Shown here: piece by piece, positions 34,454 to 46,329 of the stretch
Layout of the letters: each line of letters starts with the position of its first letter
Numbering within the stretch: the first letter of the stretch is position 1
Assembly: GCA_030549335.1 (NCBI GenBank)
Contig: CM060195.1
Coordinates: 6,789,001-6,853,000, forward strand
Reading direction: 5' to 3'
DNA: 64,000 nucleotides
DNA from: Pontederia crassipes
Taxonomy: Eukaryota; Streptophyta; Magnoliopsida; Commelinales; Pontederiaceae
The notes under the pieces: model-generated
Databases searched by the model: none
What the model saw: only the letters and a program-made list of their open reading frames with translations
What the model was told of the DNA's origin: nothing
Program-made: the position numbers and the translations under genes

Positions 34454-34467
34454 AAAAAGGGGAAGAT
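34454..34467 (+). promoter_or_regulatory. Copia-1 polypurine tract
   Basis: aaaaaaggggaaga directly before the 3' LTR start tgttgaatcc, the expected plus-strand primer site. Confidence 0.85.
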
Positions 34468-35454
34468 TGTTGAATCCTAAGTTTTGATGATAATAAATTA
34501 AATGGACATAAAAGTTACTAATCTATGCTCAAGTGATGATAATGCAAGTGCAGGATTGATATGACCACATTCGCAGAAGAAATCGATAAATTAAAACCGC
34601 AAGAAAAAATTTTCAGACACGACCGGTCGACCGACCATTAGCACCGGTCGATCGATGCTCAGTGGAAGGAAAGATGAGATTACACCGGTCGACGTCGAGA
34701 CTATACCGGTCGATGTATCGGTCGATATCGAGATATTATCGATCGATGTATCGGTCGATACACCGGTTGACCGGACAACTTCAAAAGCCTGAAAAAGTAG
34801 CAACGGTCACATAGACCGGTCGACCGGCCCGTCCAAGCGGTCGACTGACCTCTCGGTCAAATGAACAGTAACGACTGAAATTTTTGAGAAAAACAATTGT
34901 GGAAATAATTTTGAACGAATTTTCACCTCTAGAGCCTATAAAAGGAGTGCCAAGGCCTGAAGGAAAAGCATCCAAGCAATAGAAAGCATTCTATAGCTCC
35001 TCTCATGTTTTTGAGCATAAAAGTGCAAGTTTCTTCCCTTTTCTTTTCTTAGCCTTGAGTGAGAGAGAAAATTTGTGAAAGAAAAGAATTAGAGGGAAAA
35101 TTTACTTTCTGATCTAGTGAGATTGAGAGCTCCTTGTATAAGAGGTGTGCCTTACCTCTTGAGCAAAAAAGAATGCTTGATTGTGTAAAAGATGGTTGTT
35201 CTCTCCCTACAAGAAAAGAGAAAGATAGTGAACCTCCGGCGGTCTCGAGGTCGAGAAGTCGGAACGGAGACGTAGGCCAAAGAGTTGTGGTCGAACCTCG
35301 TCATCATATTGTGTCTCACTGAGTTTGATCTTTATCTTTCTCTTTATCTTTATTTACTTGTGATCGGCTTTTTATCGTTCTTTCCGAAAGTGAATTTTGA
35401 AAAGATTTTTTAATACACCAATTCACCCCCCACTTGGTGCTTTTGATCCTACAC
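34468..35454 (+). repeat. Copia-1 3' LTR
   Basis: 987 bp direct repeat of 16631-17652 with scattered substitutions and small deletions in the ggtcgacc-rich part (34621-34855). It ends tcctaca and is followed by the target duplication ccact. Confidence 0.93.
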
Positions 35455-35560
35455 CACTTTAGCATAACGATTATAATACTCATATGCCTCATCTTCACAT
35501 TCAAAGACCATACCTATGTATACTTTTATAATATCTCTAACATAAACATAGAAGACTATT
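35455..35560 (-). pseudogene. FAR1/FRS-type transposase, N-terminal piece (MULE-1)
   Basis: The minus strand reads YIGMVFECEDEAYEYYNRYA before meeting the copia LTR. This is the start of a FAR1 DNA-binding domain (the GxxFxxxxEAYxFYNxYA pattern). Removing copia-1 and one ccact lets the frame continue directly into GFFVRKSFTSK at 16600-16630, showing that the insertion split one gene. Upstream (above 35560) stops occur, so an intron or the true start lies there. Confidence 0.8.
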
Positions 35561-36229
35561 AGATCGTTAAAAGACACATTTAAACATATATGAAATACTA
35601 TTCATACATATATACCTTTCTTGTGTGTACAATAATTCTTTTGACTCTAGTTGTTGCATATTATTTGCCATGCTATTCTTTTGAGAAAGATAGTGGGAAC
35701 AAAGGTACCGAGACAATGATAAATGTAGTTTCCAAGCTTCTGTGGCAACTCTCAATTATTTATGAAATAATCTTTAACAACAATTGGTTAGATATATAAT
35801 ATTGATGTCTCAGTCGTTTCAACATCTTAAAAGCTAACAAGTCACCAAGTGTGAAGAATACTAGCAATTCAGAGAGTAGCAAGCAATATGAGGAAGAAAC
35901 AAGCCTAATTAAATAAAAATTGGAGGCCACTTCTGCTATTGTGATCGAGATATCAGCTTTTATCAAACATTGTATCAAGTTTTCCTTAGATTTAAGAGAA
36001 ATGGAAAGGTTTTGCATTATACAGGGACCAATAAAAACATGTGAAGGACAAAATGTGAAGGGAGGGGGCGAGGAGACGACAAGGATATGTAGAGGATGGG
36101 GAAGAAAATGATCTTTAACCTCAAATTCGGCGAAGGCAAAGAGGCATCATTTACGTTTGTGGCGGAGACTCGTCCGGGCACCAGCAGCCAAGGCGGAGAT
36201 TCGACGAAGGCAAAGAGGCATCCTTTGTC

Positions 36230-36470
36230 CACCAGCAGCCAAGGCGGAGACTTGTCTAGGCCAGCGGCGAAGGCGAAGGGGAGATTCGTCCGTGGCAGTA
36301 GCCTTCACAGATCCGGCAGGTGGCGAAGGCGAAGGAGATACCTGTGCAGCAGCAGCCAAGGGGAAGACTTGTCTGGGTCAGCGGCGAAGGTGAAGGGGAG
36401 ATTCGTCTGTGGCAGCGGCCTTCACAGATCCAGCGTGTAGCGAAGGAGAAGAGGCGTCCTGTGAAGTAGC
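36230..36470 (+). repeat. GC-rich tandem repeat in the MULE-1 right subterminal region
   Basis: Two units with a 117 bp period begin cagcagccaagg at 36233 and 36350 and share cagcggcgaaggc/tgaagggg and gccttcacagatcc. Shorter related units lie at 36150-36230. Open frames on both strands here follow from base composition, not coding. Confidence 0.65.
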
Positions 36471-36519
36471 AGCCAAAATCCGTGGCAAAGGGGAATCTCC
36501 TTGGCAAAGGCATTAAAAA

Positions 36520-36713
36520 ATCCAGCGGCAGGATTGGAGATTTGGCGAAAAGATGGATCGGGTTTTTTTCTTGAACCTTCAGACCTTGAATGCAAAATGT
36601 CAAACCATCTGCCGGTTCACCATACGAACCGCGCATATTGAAAATTGCCGTCACGCGATCGACGGCAACCCACAAGTGTGTGCCCTTTTTGGGGCCACAC
36701 GTTCCGTATTCCC
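36520..36713 (-). repeat. MULE-1 right terminal inverted repeat
   Basis: Inverted counterpart of 4725-4912, ending ccgtattccc. By analogy with MuDR it would carry the promoter of the FAR1-type gene. Confidence 0.85.
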
Positions 36714-37160
36714 TAAAAAAATGATAGAGAAGTATAATTAAGGAAGAAATGTGTCATATTATAGGAGCTGAATCAGAAAATAAATTAAGTTTAAGAAAAT
36801 TAATTTCAGTCCTGCTAGGAAACTTAATTTGAATTGCTAACATTATAAGGGGTAACTGATCGATTTAAGTCTAAGAAAATTGATTTAATTTTTGGAAGAA
36901 ATTTCATAATTTTTAATAATAAAATAATATAATTTATGTTTGAATAGTACATGTTTAAATCAATAAAATATTTTTTTAATGTTTTGTTATTTAAAAATGA
37001 CAATTACTATATTATTGATCATCTTTTATATTTTATACTTTTATTTTTTATTATATTGGCAAGTCAATAAAAGTAGCATTTTAAATAAAATTTAATTCAA
37101 TTCGATCAAACCCTATTAAATCATTAAATCGATGGGAATCATAATTCAATTTATATGTAT
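36714..37160. other. AT-rich spacer, nothing recognised
   Basis: Low-complexity AT-rich sequence with no open frame of note and no recognisable repeat boundary. Confidence 0.5.
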
Positions 37161-37827
37161 GTTAGAGGTCGTTTGAAAATGAAATCGCGGTTATTTCTAA
37201 GTTTTCGGTGTATAGTTGAATTGACAGATTAGTTCGAATTGTGTTTGATTTGAGTGGAATTTGATGGTGAGGAATAAGGTGGTTGATGCGATAGGAAAAA
37301 ATAAATATGATGGAAGAATTTTTCGCGAGTTTTAAATTAAAAATAATTATTTTAATTATGAAGTATAATTATATTATTAATTAAAATAAAATTATAAAAT
37401 AAAAAATTTTATGAGAAAATTTTTATTAAAATTATATTATTTAAATATAAAAATTATTTTTAAAATTAATTATATTTAATGAAATAGTAAACTTTTAATA
37501 AAATAATAAGTAATAAATAATATTATATTAATTCCTTATTAAAATTATTTTATATTTATTAAAAATCATTTTATAAAGGTGTGAGAGAAAAGAAATGAAT
37601 TTTGAAAAAAAAAAAGCAAAAACGGTCACGTCAACCTCAAAACAAATGAAAAATAAAAAATTTAACAGCTCCCGATCCTATAAAAAATTATAAAATCGGA
37701 TCACTTGGCCTCAATTCTATCAATTTTATTTCTGTTCAGAACCTAATTTCGGGACGAGATTTGACGAAATCGGATAAAACAAGAGTGTGATTGTCCGTCT
37801 GACTCCACAAACAAACAGCCCCTATAT
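37160..37827. mobile_element. Possible hAT-like non-autonomous element
   Basis: The left part reads agaggtcgtttg at 37164 and the right end, inverted, aggggctgtttg (plus strand caaacagcccct near 37811-37822). The pattern resembles hAT terminal repeats, and the interior is AT-rich and non-coding. I could not find a convincing 8 bp target duplication. Confidence 0.35.
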
Positions 37828-38083
37828 GACTTTAAAAAATATATGATTTAATACAGCAAGAAATTAATACTCGTGTTTTCAAAACAGGATGTATGACAGT
37901 CAAAGTTCCTGTGAACCGTGAACGGAATAACTTTACCTCGAAAAAATGCATCAAGCTTAAGAGAATTTACAGAAGAAGACGACATTAAAATGACCACGAT
38001 TGAAAAACTAGCAGCGGCGTTTAGTTGTTCAATGGCATGCACCGAATCGACTGAAGCTTCTCTGTTAACAACTAAAATCACCT

Positions 38084-38084
<1 letters not shown>

Positions 38085-38120
<36 letters not shown>
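38085..38120. repeat. (TA)n microsatellite
   Basis: An uninterrupted ta run of about 36 bp, roughly 45 bp upstream of the DUF674-like start codon. Confidence 0.9.
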
Positions 38121-38121
<1 letters not shown>

Positions 38122-38165
38122 CATCATTTCCACCTGGACGAACTTGTCATTGCATACAGTCAGAG

Positions 38166-39027
38166 ATGGAATCTGGTATCAATTTCACGTTGAAGCTAAT
38201 GGTGAACAGGTCCACCAAGAGGGTGCTGTTTGCAGAGGCTTCAAAGGAAGTAGTGGACTTCCTGTTTGGTCTACTAGAGATACCGATCGGCTCCATCTTC
38301 AAGCTTATTAAAAACGAGGTCACAGTTGGATCCCTGAGTAAGCTCTTTCAGAGTTTCGAGGTCCTTGACGAGCGATTCTTCCAATCAAAACGTGTCAAAA
38401 CCTCCTTCCTCGACCCCGTGTTCCGCAGCTTCTCAGCCTGTTATTCCAGTCCCCTCCTTCCTTCGCCGGTCCCCGAGAAGAAAAGATACTACTACTGCGA
38501 CTGCCGGCCGCTGGTACTCAGGCGGAGCTCTATGCTGTGCAGATTCTTATGGAGCGATTTGTGTGGGTTGTAAGAAACCGACAAGTGGTTATCTGGATCT
38601 GGACTTCATTCCAGCTGGTCCTGTTACCAATCCGCCGTTTGGATACGTTAGGAGCTTATTGACTTATACCATCCTTGACGACTTGAGTGTGGCTCCTTCG
38701 ACCATGTTTTCAAACAGTGTGGGTGTGGCTCAAGTGTCGTCGGAGATTTGGAGGAGATGGTGGTCAATCTTGGCTTGGACGAGGTTTTCCTTACATATAT
38801 ATCCACTTCCATATTTTTCCCATTTCTATTTATCTCTTATTAGTTGATTGAAGAACTAAGTAAGTATAATTCCTTGATTTACTGTACGTATATCTCTTAA
38901 TAAAGATTATTATCTTTTCCCCTAATTTATGGCCTGTTGTTAGGGTTTGAAGTTGTTGAAGGCCTCTCTGCATTCCACAACCGTGCTCAGCGATGTGTTT
39001 CTTGCACCCCAAGCCCGATGCAGCTGA
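38166..39027 (+). pseudogene. DUF674-family protein, damaged
   Basis: From ATG 38166: FTLKLMVNRSTKRVLFAEAS, VVDFLFGLLEIPIGSIFKLI and SLSKLFQSFEVLDERFFQSK, the N-terminal half of plant DUF674 proteins. A CxC...CxxC-like region follows but needs a frame change near 38500-38540 (YYYCDC in one frame, SYGAICVGCKKPTSGYLDLD in the next). YTILDDLSVAPSTMFS continues the family pattern. A further frame change near 38745 precedes a clean GT-AG intron (38784-38943) and a last exon, GLKLLKASLHSTTVLSDVFL, ending at TGA 39025-39027. It is short for the family, which often has two such halves. Two frame changes suggest a pseudogene, or sequencing error. It is the only host-type gene seen here; its function is unknown. 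Confidence 0.75.
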
Positions 39028-39742
39028 ATGAAGTATGAACATTTAAACGACCTGCAAAACAACTTCAAGCGTCTCATATTTCGAGTCAACGAAAGTCTAC
39101 GAGTCCATGCACTTTTCTTCGTCTTGTTTCATTTGCCTTGTTTTATAACTCTTTTTTGGGGCGGACTAGAAATTTCAGTTTCCTTCATCAGGCAATTAGT
39201 ATTATCGAATTTAACTTATAGTTGTCATTGCGAATTCTAAAGAGTTAAAACTTTTTTCGAACTAATATTCTTAATCAGTTATTTTCTCTTTCTTTCTTCG
39301 ATGCTGACGCACATACCAAATTATCTCTAATTTTGCGTCACCAAATTGGTCCTGGGTTGTACATTTTCTGTGCGACCCAAAAGAGTATATATAATATCCA
39401 ACCATGTTTATTGGTCAGATAGAGTATCTTAGTATTTTCTTTATCAGTAAAAAACTTTTTTTTACTCGTGACTTCGTCTGGTTCATGAGCTTAATATATA
39501 GAAATAAAAATCATCATAACTTTATAAAATTTTGAAGATAACAGAATACCCAATATCTGAAAAAAAAATTGCCTAAGAATTCTTAATTTACCTAGAATGG
39601 GATTGAGAACTGAATACATATGATAAGAAGACGTTCGAAAAGAACAGGTTGTCGTTTGTAATATCTTGAACAATTGCAATGCAGTAATATTTGAAGTGGA
39701 TCGTATTTGCATTCAGGATTTGTGTACATTTTCTTAACCTAG
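39028..39742. other. AT-rich spacer, nothing recognised
   Basis: Sequence downstream of the DUF674 remnant up to copia-2. No gene or repeat boundary is recognised. Confidence 0.5.
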
Positions 39743-40043
39743 TGTTGGGAATAGAACATCGAGGATCGATGAATAATCAAAATAACGAAAGAAAGAGAAG
39801 ATGAACACAAAGATTTAATGTGGTAAAACTCTCTTGACCAATGTGAACAAGAGAGAAACATCCACGGGCAAAGGAGACCGCCGAAGAAATTTTTACTATG
39901 AGCCAAAAGAGAATGTACATCATATAAAACCCTAACGGCCCAAGCCCTCCGCTTCCGCCACAGATTCTCATTTTTTCTCCTTTTTCATTTTTTTTTCTTT
40001 CATAATTTTGGGTACAGGGTACATAATTCAAGGCACACCAACA
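39743..40043 (-). repeat. Copia-2 3' LTR
   Basis: 301 bp. It lacks the 13 bp block with catatataaagg that is present in the 5' LTR near 44304-44320, and is otherwise very similar. Confidence 0.93.
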
Positions 40044-40126
40044 AATCTCCACCTTGACTTTAATTTCACAAAACTCTCGAAAAAAATGCTCAACATGCTC
40101 TCCTTTGCCGAATGGCCCACGAGGGC

Positions 40127-43100
40127 CTAGATTGATCTTTGTGTAACGCCCGTCAAGTCTGAACAATAGTCGAACTTGTCAACAGGTAAGCTATTTGTCA
40201 TCATATCTGCTGGATTGTCATGTGTGCTAATCTTCTGAACTTGAACATCTTGCTTTTCTACAATATCTCGAACAAAATGATATCTCACATCTATATGCTT
40301 TGTTCTTTCATGATGCATTTGATCTTTTGTAAGATGTATTGCACTCTGACTATCACAATATATGACAGTAGCTTCTTCTTTCATAGTGAGCTCTCCAACT
40401 AATCCTCTCAACCAGATAGCTTCTTTCACAGCTTCAGTGATGGTCATGTATTCAGCTTCAGTAGTGGATAATGCTACTGTATCCTGCAAAATAGCTTTCC
40501 AACTCACAGCACAATCAGTAATAGTAAAGACATAACCAGTTAGGGACCTTCTTCTATCAAGATCTCCTGCAAAATCTGAATCAACATAGCCAATCATTCC
40601 AGCTGAATTTCTACCAAATTCCAAGCATACATCAGAAGTACCTCTTAAATATCTCAATATCCACTTAACAGCTTCCCAGTGCTTCTTTCCTGAATTAGAC
40701 ATATATCTACTAACAACACTAACAGCATGAGATATATCTGGACGAGTGCAAACCATTGCATACATAATGCTACCAACTGCACTACAGTAAGGAACTTTTG
40801 ACATATACCTTTTGTCTTCATCAGATTGAGGTGAACATGACGCTGAGAGTTTAAAGTGTGCTGCAATCGATGTACTGACAGCCTTAGCATTCTGCATTCC
40901 AAAACACTCCAAGACTTTTTCAATATATTTCTGTTGAGACAGAAATAGTCTTCCTGAACTTTTATCTCTAGAGATTTCCATTCCCAAAATCTTCTTTGCT
41001 GCTCCAAGATTCTTCATCTCAAATTCAGAACTTAACTTATTTTTCAAAATATTAATTTCAGATATATCTTTCGCTGCAATTAACATATCATCAACATAGA
41101 GCAACAAATAGATGAATGAACCATCGGCAAATTGATTCAAATAAACACAACTATCATATTTGCTTCTAGCAAAATCAATACTCAACATGAATGAATCAAA
41201 CCTTTTATACCACTGCCGAGGGGATTGTTTAAGTCCATACAAGGACTTTTTCAGATGGCAAACTTGATCTTCTCTACCTTCAACATGAAAACTCTCTGGC
41301 TGCTCCATATATATATCTTCTTCTAGATCGTCATGTAATAATGCAGTCTTAACATCTAGTTGCTCAAGTTCAAGATTCTGCAAAGCAACAATAGCAAGCA
41401 AAGTACGAATAGAAGTATGTTTCACAACTGGAGAGAACACATCATGAAAATCAATACCCTCCACTTGACTGTACCCTTTTGCCACCAATCTTGCTTTGTA
41501 CTTTGTCTCTTCGTTATTGATTCCTTCTTTCTTCTTGAACACTCATTTGCAGCCAACAATCTTCTTATTCACGGGTTGTTTTACAAGATCCCAAGTGTCA
41601 TTCTTCTATAGAGATTCCATCTCCTCCTGCATTGCTATTAACCACTTATTACAATCAGGACTTCGAATAGCTTCAAAATAGGAGGAAGGATCAGGTAACT
41701 CAATATCTTCAACAACACTTAATGCATAAGCGACCAATTCTTCAAATCCGAGCCTTTGAGGTGCTTTTATTTCTCTCCTCGGTCTATCACGAGCTAACAT
41801 GTATTGCTGCTGAACTTGAGGTGATGTATGAATTTCATGAGCATCAGGAGTATCATTCTTTTCATCAGAAGAACTTGACAGTTCTAACTCCACCTTCTCC
41901 AAAGTTTTCTGCTTTTTTGTATCACCAATAATAGACAAATCTTTTCTCGAGTTGAAGCATTACAGATTCATCAAAAGTAACATCTCTACTGATAATAAAT
42001 TTCTTGATTTCAGGACATTATAATCTATAACCTTTAACACCAGATTTATAACCAAGAAATATGCACTTCCTAGCTCTAGGTTCAAGCTTTTCATCATTAA
42101 CATGTGCATGTGCAGGACAACCAAAAACTCTTAAATGTGAGTAATTAGGAGAATTACCTGACCACACTTCTTCAGAAATTTTTAAGTCTAAGGATCTGTG
42201 AGGAGACCGATTCACTAAGTGACATGCCAGGTTAACAGCCTCTGCCCAAAACTCCTTGCCAAGTCCTGCATTTGACAGCATACATCGTGCTCTTTCTAGT
42301 AGAATTCTGTTCATTCTTTTTGCGACTCCATTCTGCTGTGGAGTTCTCACAATTGTGTGATGCGTTGCAATACCTTCTTTGTCACAGAATTCATTGAACT
42401 TAGAATTACAGAATTCTAGTCCATTATCAGTCCTCAGCCTCTTTACTACTTTTCCAGATTGCTTCTCTAGCAAAGTCTTCCATGACTTAAATGTTTCGAA
42501 CACATCATCTTTATGCTTTAGAAAATAAACCCAAACTTTTCTAGAGAAATCATCAATAAATGTCAGCAAATACCTATTTCCTCCTTTCGAAGGAACCTGA
42601 GAAGGACCCCATAAATCTGAATGGATGTAATCAAGGGTTCCCTTCGTCTTATGAATGGCTGAGCCGAAACTAACTCTCTTCTGCTTTCCGAAGATACAAT
42701 GCTCACACAGCTCTAACTTTCCAACTTTTGCACCAGGAAGAAGACCTCTGTTACTGAGAACTTGCATGCCCTTCTCACTCATATGGCCCAAACGCATGTG
42801 CCATAACTTTGTGCAATCTTTCTCTGAGGTAGATGAGACTGCTGCTGAACCTATCACCGTCGAACCTTGGAAAACATACAAACTACCGATTTTGAGGCCT
42901 TTCATCAACACAAGAGCACCACGAAAAATTTTCATTCCATTAAACTCAATAATAACTTTGCAACCATTTGAGTCTAAGACACCAAGAGAGATAAGATTCT
43001 TCTTCAGATCAGGAACATGTCTGACTTCTGATAATGTCCTAATAATCCCATCATGCATCTTAATCTGGATGGATCCAATACCAACAGTCTTACAAGCAGC

Positions 43101-44072
43101 ATTGTTGCTCTTAAGAACGACTCCACCTTCAACAGATTTGTACGTGGAGAACCAATCTCGATTGGGACACATATGGTATGAGCATCCAGAATCAAGAATC
43201 CATTCACTTGATGATCTGGATTTATTTGATGCCGTTACCAACAGGACATCTTCATTCTCACTTTCTGCTACACCGGCATCTGCAACTTCAGCCTTCTGAT
43301 TTCCCTTCTCGTTGCCATCGTTAATCCTTTTATTTTTATTCTGTAATTTGTAACACTCTGCTTTGATATGACCCTTCTTCTTGCAATAATTGCAGACTTT
43401 ATCTTTGTTCTTCGACTTGGATCTGGATCTATCTTGATTTTGATTTCTCGTCTGATGTCTGCCTCTTGCGATTAGACCTGAGGCTTGATCATCAGATTTG
43501 CTGCTTGATCCCAATTCATTATCCAACTTTTCTTTGCTCAGCAGTCTGCCCTTAACATCTTCAAACGTGAGTTTGTCCCTACCGTAGATCATCGTCTTCT
43601 TAAAGGTTTTATATGAAGATGGCAGAGAACAAAGAAGTAATAGGGCCTGATCTTCATCATCAACCTTTGCATCTACGTTCTTCAAATAATTGATTAGGGC
43701 AATGAACTCACTGATATGTGATTTGATCGACGTACCTTCGGCCATACGAAAGGTGTACAACCGCTGCTTCAACACAAGTCGATTCGCTAGGGTTTTCGTC
43801 AGATACAGAGTTTCCAACTTCGTCCAAAGACCGGCCGTCGTCTTCTCTGCGATAACTTCCTGAAGAACATCGTTCGTCAGGCACAACTGAATCGCAGACA
43901 TGGCCTTCTCGTCAAGATCCTCCCAAGCGGACGCCTCCATGGCGTCAGGCTTTTGACCCGACAGCGCTTTCTTCAACCCATTTTGAACCAGGATAGCATG
44001 CATCCGAACCTGCCACAAACTGAAATTTGTGTTCCCGTCGAACTTCTCGATGTCGAACTTCGTTGTAGTCAT
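40127..44072 (-). pseudogene. Copia-2 gag-pol polyprotein
   Basis: ATG at 44072 (minus). Gag FDGNTNFSLWQVRMHAIL near residue 12, zinc knuckle CNYCKKKGHIKAEC, protease WILDSGCSYHMCP near 43200, GAG-pre-integrase LWHMRLGHMSEKGM, integrase HSDLWGPSQ, TFIDDFSRKVWVYF, RTDNGLEFCNSKF and PQQNGVAKRMNR. A stop at about 42018-42020 follows GYKSGVKGYRL. Then comes the linker and reverse transcriptase with [38 protein letters not shown] and [11 protein letters not shown], and RNase [17 protein letters not shown] and [15 protein letters not shown], ending at 40127. Further breaks lie near 41940 (frame), 41604 and 41542. It resembles the Tnt1-94 type. It would copy and integrate the element but needs the stops removed. 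Confidence 0.93.
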
Positions 44073-44091
44073 CTTCGCGGAAAGAAACTCG

Positions 44092-44106
44092 GCTCTGACA
44101 CCAATT
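44092..44106 (-). promoter_or_regulatory. Copia-2 primer-binding site (initiator tRNA-Met)
   Basis: Minus strand tggtgtcagagc next to the 5' LTR, the common variant of the initiator-Met primer site. Confidence 0.88.
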
Positions 44107-44420
44107 TGTTGGGAATAGAACATCGAGGATCGATGAATAATCAAAACAACGAAAGAAAGAGAAGATGAACACAGAGATTTAACGTGGTAAAACTCTCTTG
44201 ATCAATGTGAACAAGAGAGAAACATCCACGGACAAAGGAGGCCGCCGAAAAAATTTTCACTATGAGCCAAAAGAGAATGTACATCATATAAAACTCTAAC
44301 CCTCATATATAAAGGTCCAAGCCCTCCACTTCCGTCACATATTCTCATTTTTTCATCTTTTTCATTTTTTTTTCTTTCATAATTTTGGGTACAAGGTACA
44401 TAATTCAAGGCACACCAACA
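44107..44420 (-). repeat. Copia-2 5' LTR
   Basis: 314 bp direct repeat of 39743-40043. The AT block around 44306-44316 (catatataaagg on the plus strand) is TATA-like and could be the promoter. Confidence 0.93.
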
Positions 44421-44425
44421 CCTAG

Positions 44426-45270
44426 TTATCTAATGGTATAACAAAATTGTCTGAATAATTTGATTTGACTAATTAAATAAAATATTTGCCTATTAATTAA
44501 GTAGGTTAGGTAGTTAACCATGTCCATGGTCATCCCCCATCTCCCTGCCCTTCGATTATCGTTCTCTCGAGAAAACAACTGTTGCTCTTTTTTGAGGTTT
44601 TTCTACAAGTTATATAAATATATATTTTTTTGAGGTTTTTCTACGAGTTATATATATATATATGTTCACACATCCATCACCCTATTTCCTAAATATCCTA
44701 CTAACCATTCCTTATGGCATGTGTGATCTCATTTTAATAAACTTTTTTTGGATATTTTTAAAATGTGAGTATTAGGAGAATTCTAGAAGGATGAGTTTGG
44801 TGTCATTTTTCACACGAGCAAAAAGGTGTATTTTCTGTACAAATAACTGTCGTCTCATGTACATATGAGCTTGATATGATAATTAATGCTGGCAATAGTA
44901 TGTAAGCGAAAAAGCAAGTATTTGCTTGGGTCCTCTGAGATTTAATTATTTCTACCCAGTAAGCTAAATCAAATTTGTGAGTTGCGTGTATCATGAATTC
45001 AGTCCATGAGTAAATTTTGCCCATTCCAAACTTCTCAAGCCATCCCTAATTAATTCCGAGAGAAACTTCTCGTATTTAAAATTCTGTATTAATTAAATGT
45101 TTACATTTTCGTATTAAACATGATAAGTTCCCTTTTAATTTCTTGGGGCGGCATAAATCATCCTTGAAAAAACATTAGCTATATAGACTAGTTGTTTGAT
45201 TACATAATTATTAACAAACAATGTGAATAATGTGGATTTCCATAATTATTAACAAACAATTAAAATGTAC
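44426..45270. other. AT-rich spacer, nothing recognised
   Basis: Contains short ta runs and a near-duplicated tttttgaggtttttctac at 44592 and 44629. No coding sequence is supported. Confidence 0.5.
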
Positions 45271-45495
45271 TCACACTACAAGTAAAGTGAGCCTTTCATG
45301 GTCCATTTTTTACGGCAAGCAATCCGTCGCAAATTGCGACGGAATTTGAGAAGGATGTCAATTCGTCACAATTTCTGACGGTCAAGACCGTCGAAAATAT
45401 AAAAAATAAATTATGAAATATATTATATTATTATTTTATTTTTCGAGAGTTTGGAACATCGAAATTTTCGACGGCTCTCAATCCGTCGTAATTTT

Positions 45496-46090
45496 CGACG
45501 GTCTGGTCCGTCAAAAGTTTAGACGGTCCGGACCAACGGTAACGAAAAAAGTAATTAAATATTATAATCGTATATAATGATAATATATAATATTATTAGT
45601 ATTTTACTATTATAATTACCGATGGTTCATATCGTCAGAACTTCAGACGGTCCGGACCGTCAATAATAGAAAAAAGTAATTAAATATTGTAATCATATAT
45701 ATCATAATATATAATATTGTTAGTATTTTATTATTATCATTACCGACGGTTCCGACTGTCGAAAGTTCAGACGGTCTGCACCGTTGGTAACGGAAAAAGT
45801 AATTAAATATTATAATCGTATATATCATAATATATAATATTGTTAATATTTTATTATTATATTTACCAACGGTTCAGACCTTCGAAAGTTCGGATGGTCC
45901 AGACCGTCGGTAATGGAAAAAGTAATTAAATATTATAATCTTATATATCACAATATGTGATATGGTTAGTATTCTATTATTATAATTACCGACTATTTGG
46001 ACCATCGAAACTTCTGACGATCGAAACTGTCGATAAAGTAAAAATATTATTTTATTATTATATTTTTAGACGGTCAAAACCGTCGGTAAT
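45496..46090. repeat. Tandem array of about 123 bp units in the CACTA element
   Basis: Units start ccgatgg/ccgacgg/ccaacgg/ccgact at 45619, 45743, 45866 and 45989, with a related unit near 45496. Each holds two gacggtccggaccgtc-type palindromes and an AT-rich block with agtaattaaatattataatc. Confidence 0.8.
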
Positions 46091-46329
46091 TAAAAAATAA
46101 TCCCGCCCCATACCCTGCCTTTTTTTCCTTTTCCCGCTCTCTACTTTCTTTTTCTTTCATTTATTCATTCACTCTACCTCCTATTTATTCATTCACTTCT
46201 ATCTCCGCTCTCCGTTCGCTCTATCTCCTCTCTCTCCAGGATGACGACGGAAGGATGACCCCCGGCGATCCCTCTCGTTGGCCGCCGGCCACTGGCGACC
46301 CCTCTCTCTCTCTCGCCCGTGGCCGATCG

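Larger units (their letters stand above)
16631..35454 (+). mobile_element. SIRE/Maximus-like Ty1/copia retrotransposon inside MULE-1, with a nested element
   Basis: LTRs of 1022 bp (16631-17652) and 987 bp (34468-35454) start tgttgaatcc and end tcctaca. The target duplication ccact is perfect (16626-16630 and 35455-35459). A primer site for initiator tRNA-Met follows the 5' LTR and a purine run precedes the 3' LTR. Gag, protease, integrase, reverse transcriptase and RNase H follow in copia order, then an extra 3' coding region. The element is about 9.8 kb without the 9.0 kb nested insert. Large size and a post-pol region suggest the SIRE/Maximus lineage, which is inference. Many stops and frameshifts show it is defective. 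Confidence 0.92.
4725..36713. mobile_element. MULE-1: Mutator-like transposon with two nested retrotransposons
   Basis: The ends form a terminal inverted repeat: the left begins gggaataaggagcttgtg and the right, read on the minus strand, begins gggaatacggaacgtgtgg. They stay similar for about 190 bp. The flanking 9-mers taaaataaa and taaaaaaat match at 7 of 9 positions, fitting an aged 9 bp Mutator target duplication, though the AT-rich content makes this weak. Removing the two retrotransposons and one target duplication each leaves about 5.96 kb. Inside are a GRF-zinc-finger gene (plus, near the left end) and a FAR1/FRS-type transposase gene (minus, from near the right end) that converge, as mudrA and mudrB do in maize MuDR. 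Confidence 0.8.
39743..44420 (-). mobile_element. Copia-2: nearly intact Ty1/copia retrotransposon
   Basis: LTRs of 301 bp (39743-40043) and 314 bp (44107-44420), both tgttggga...caccaaca. The 5 bp target duplication cctag is perfect (39738-39742 and 44421-44425). Minus-strand primer site tggtgtcagagc lies just inside the right LTR, and purine-rich aaggtggagattt just inside the left one. The whole element is 4678 bp with a gag-pol broken by only a few stops, so it is young relative to copia-1. Confidence 0.95.

Noticed and set aside
42655..43299. 214-residue plus-strand frame
   Set aside because: Antisense shadow of the copia-2 gag-protease coding region, which has clear motifs.
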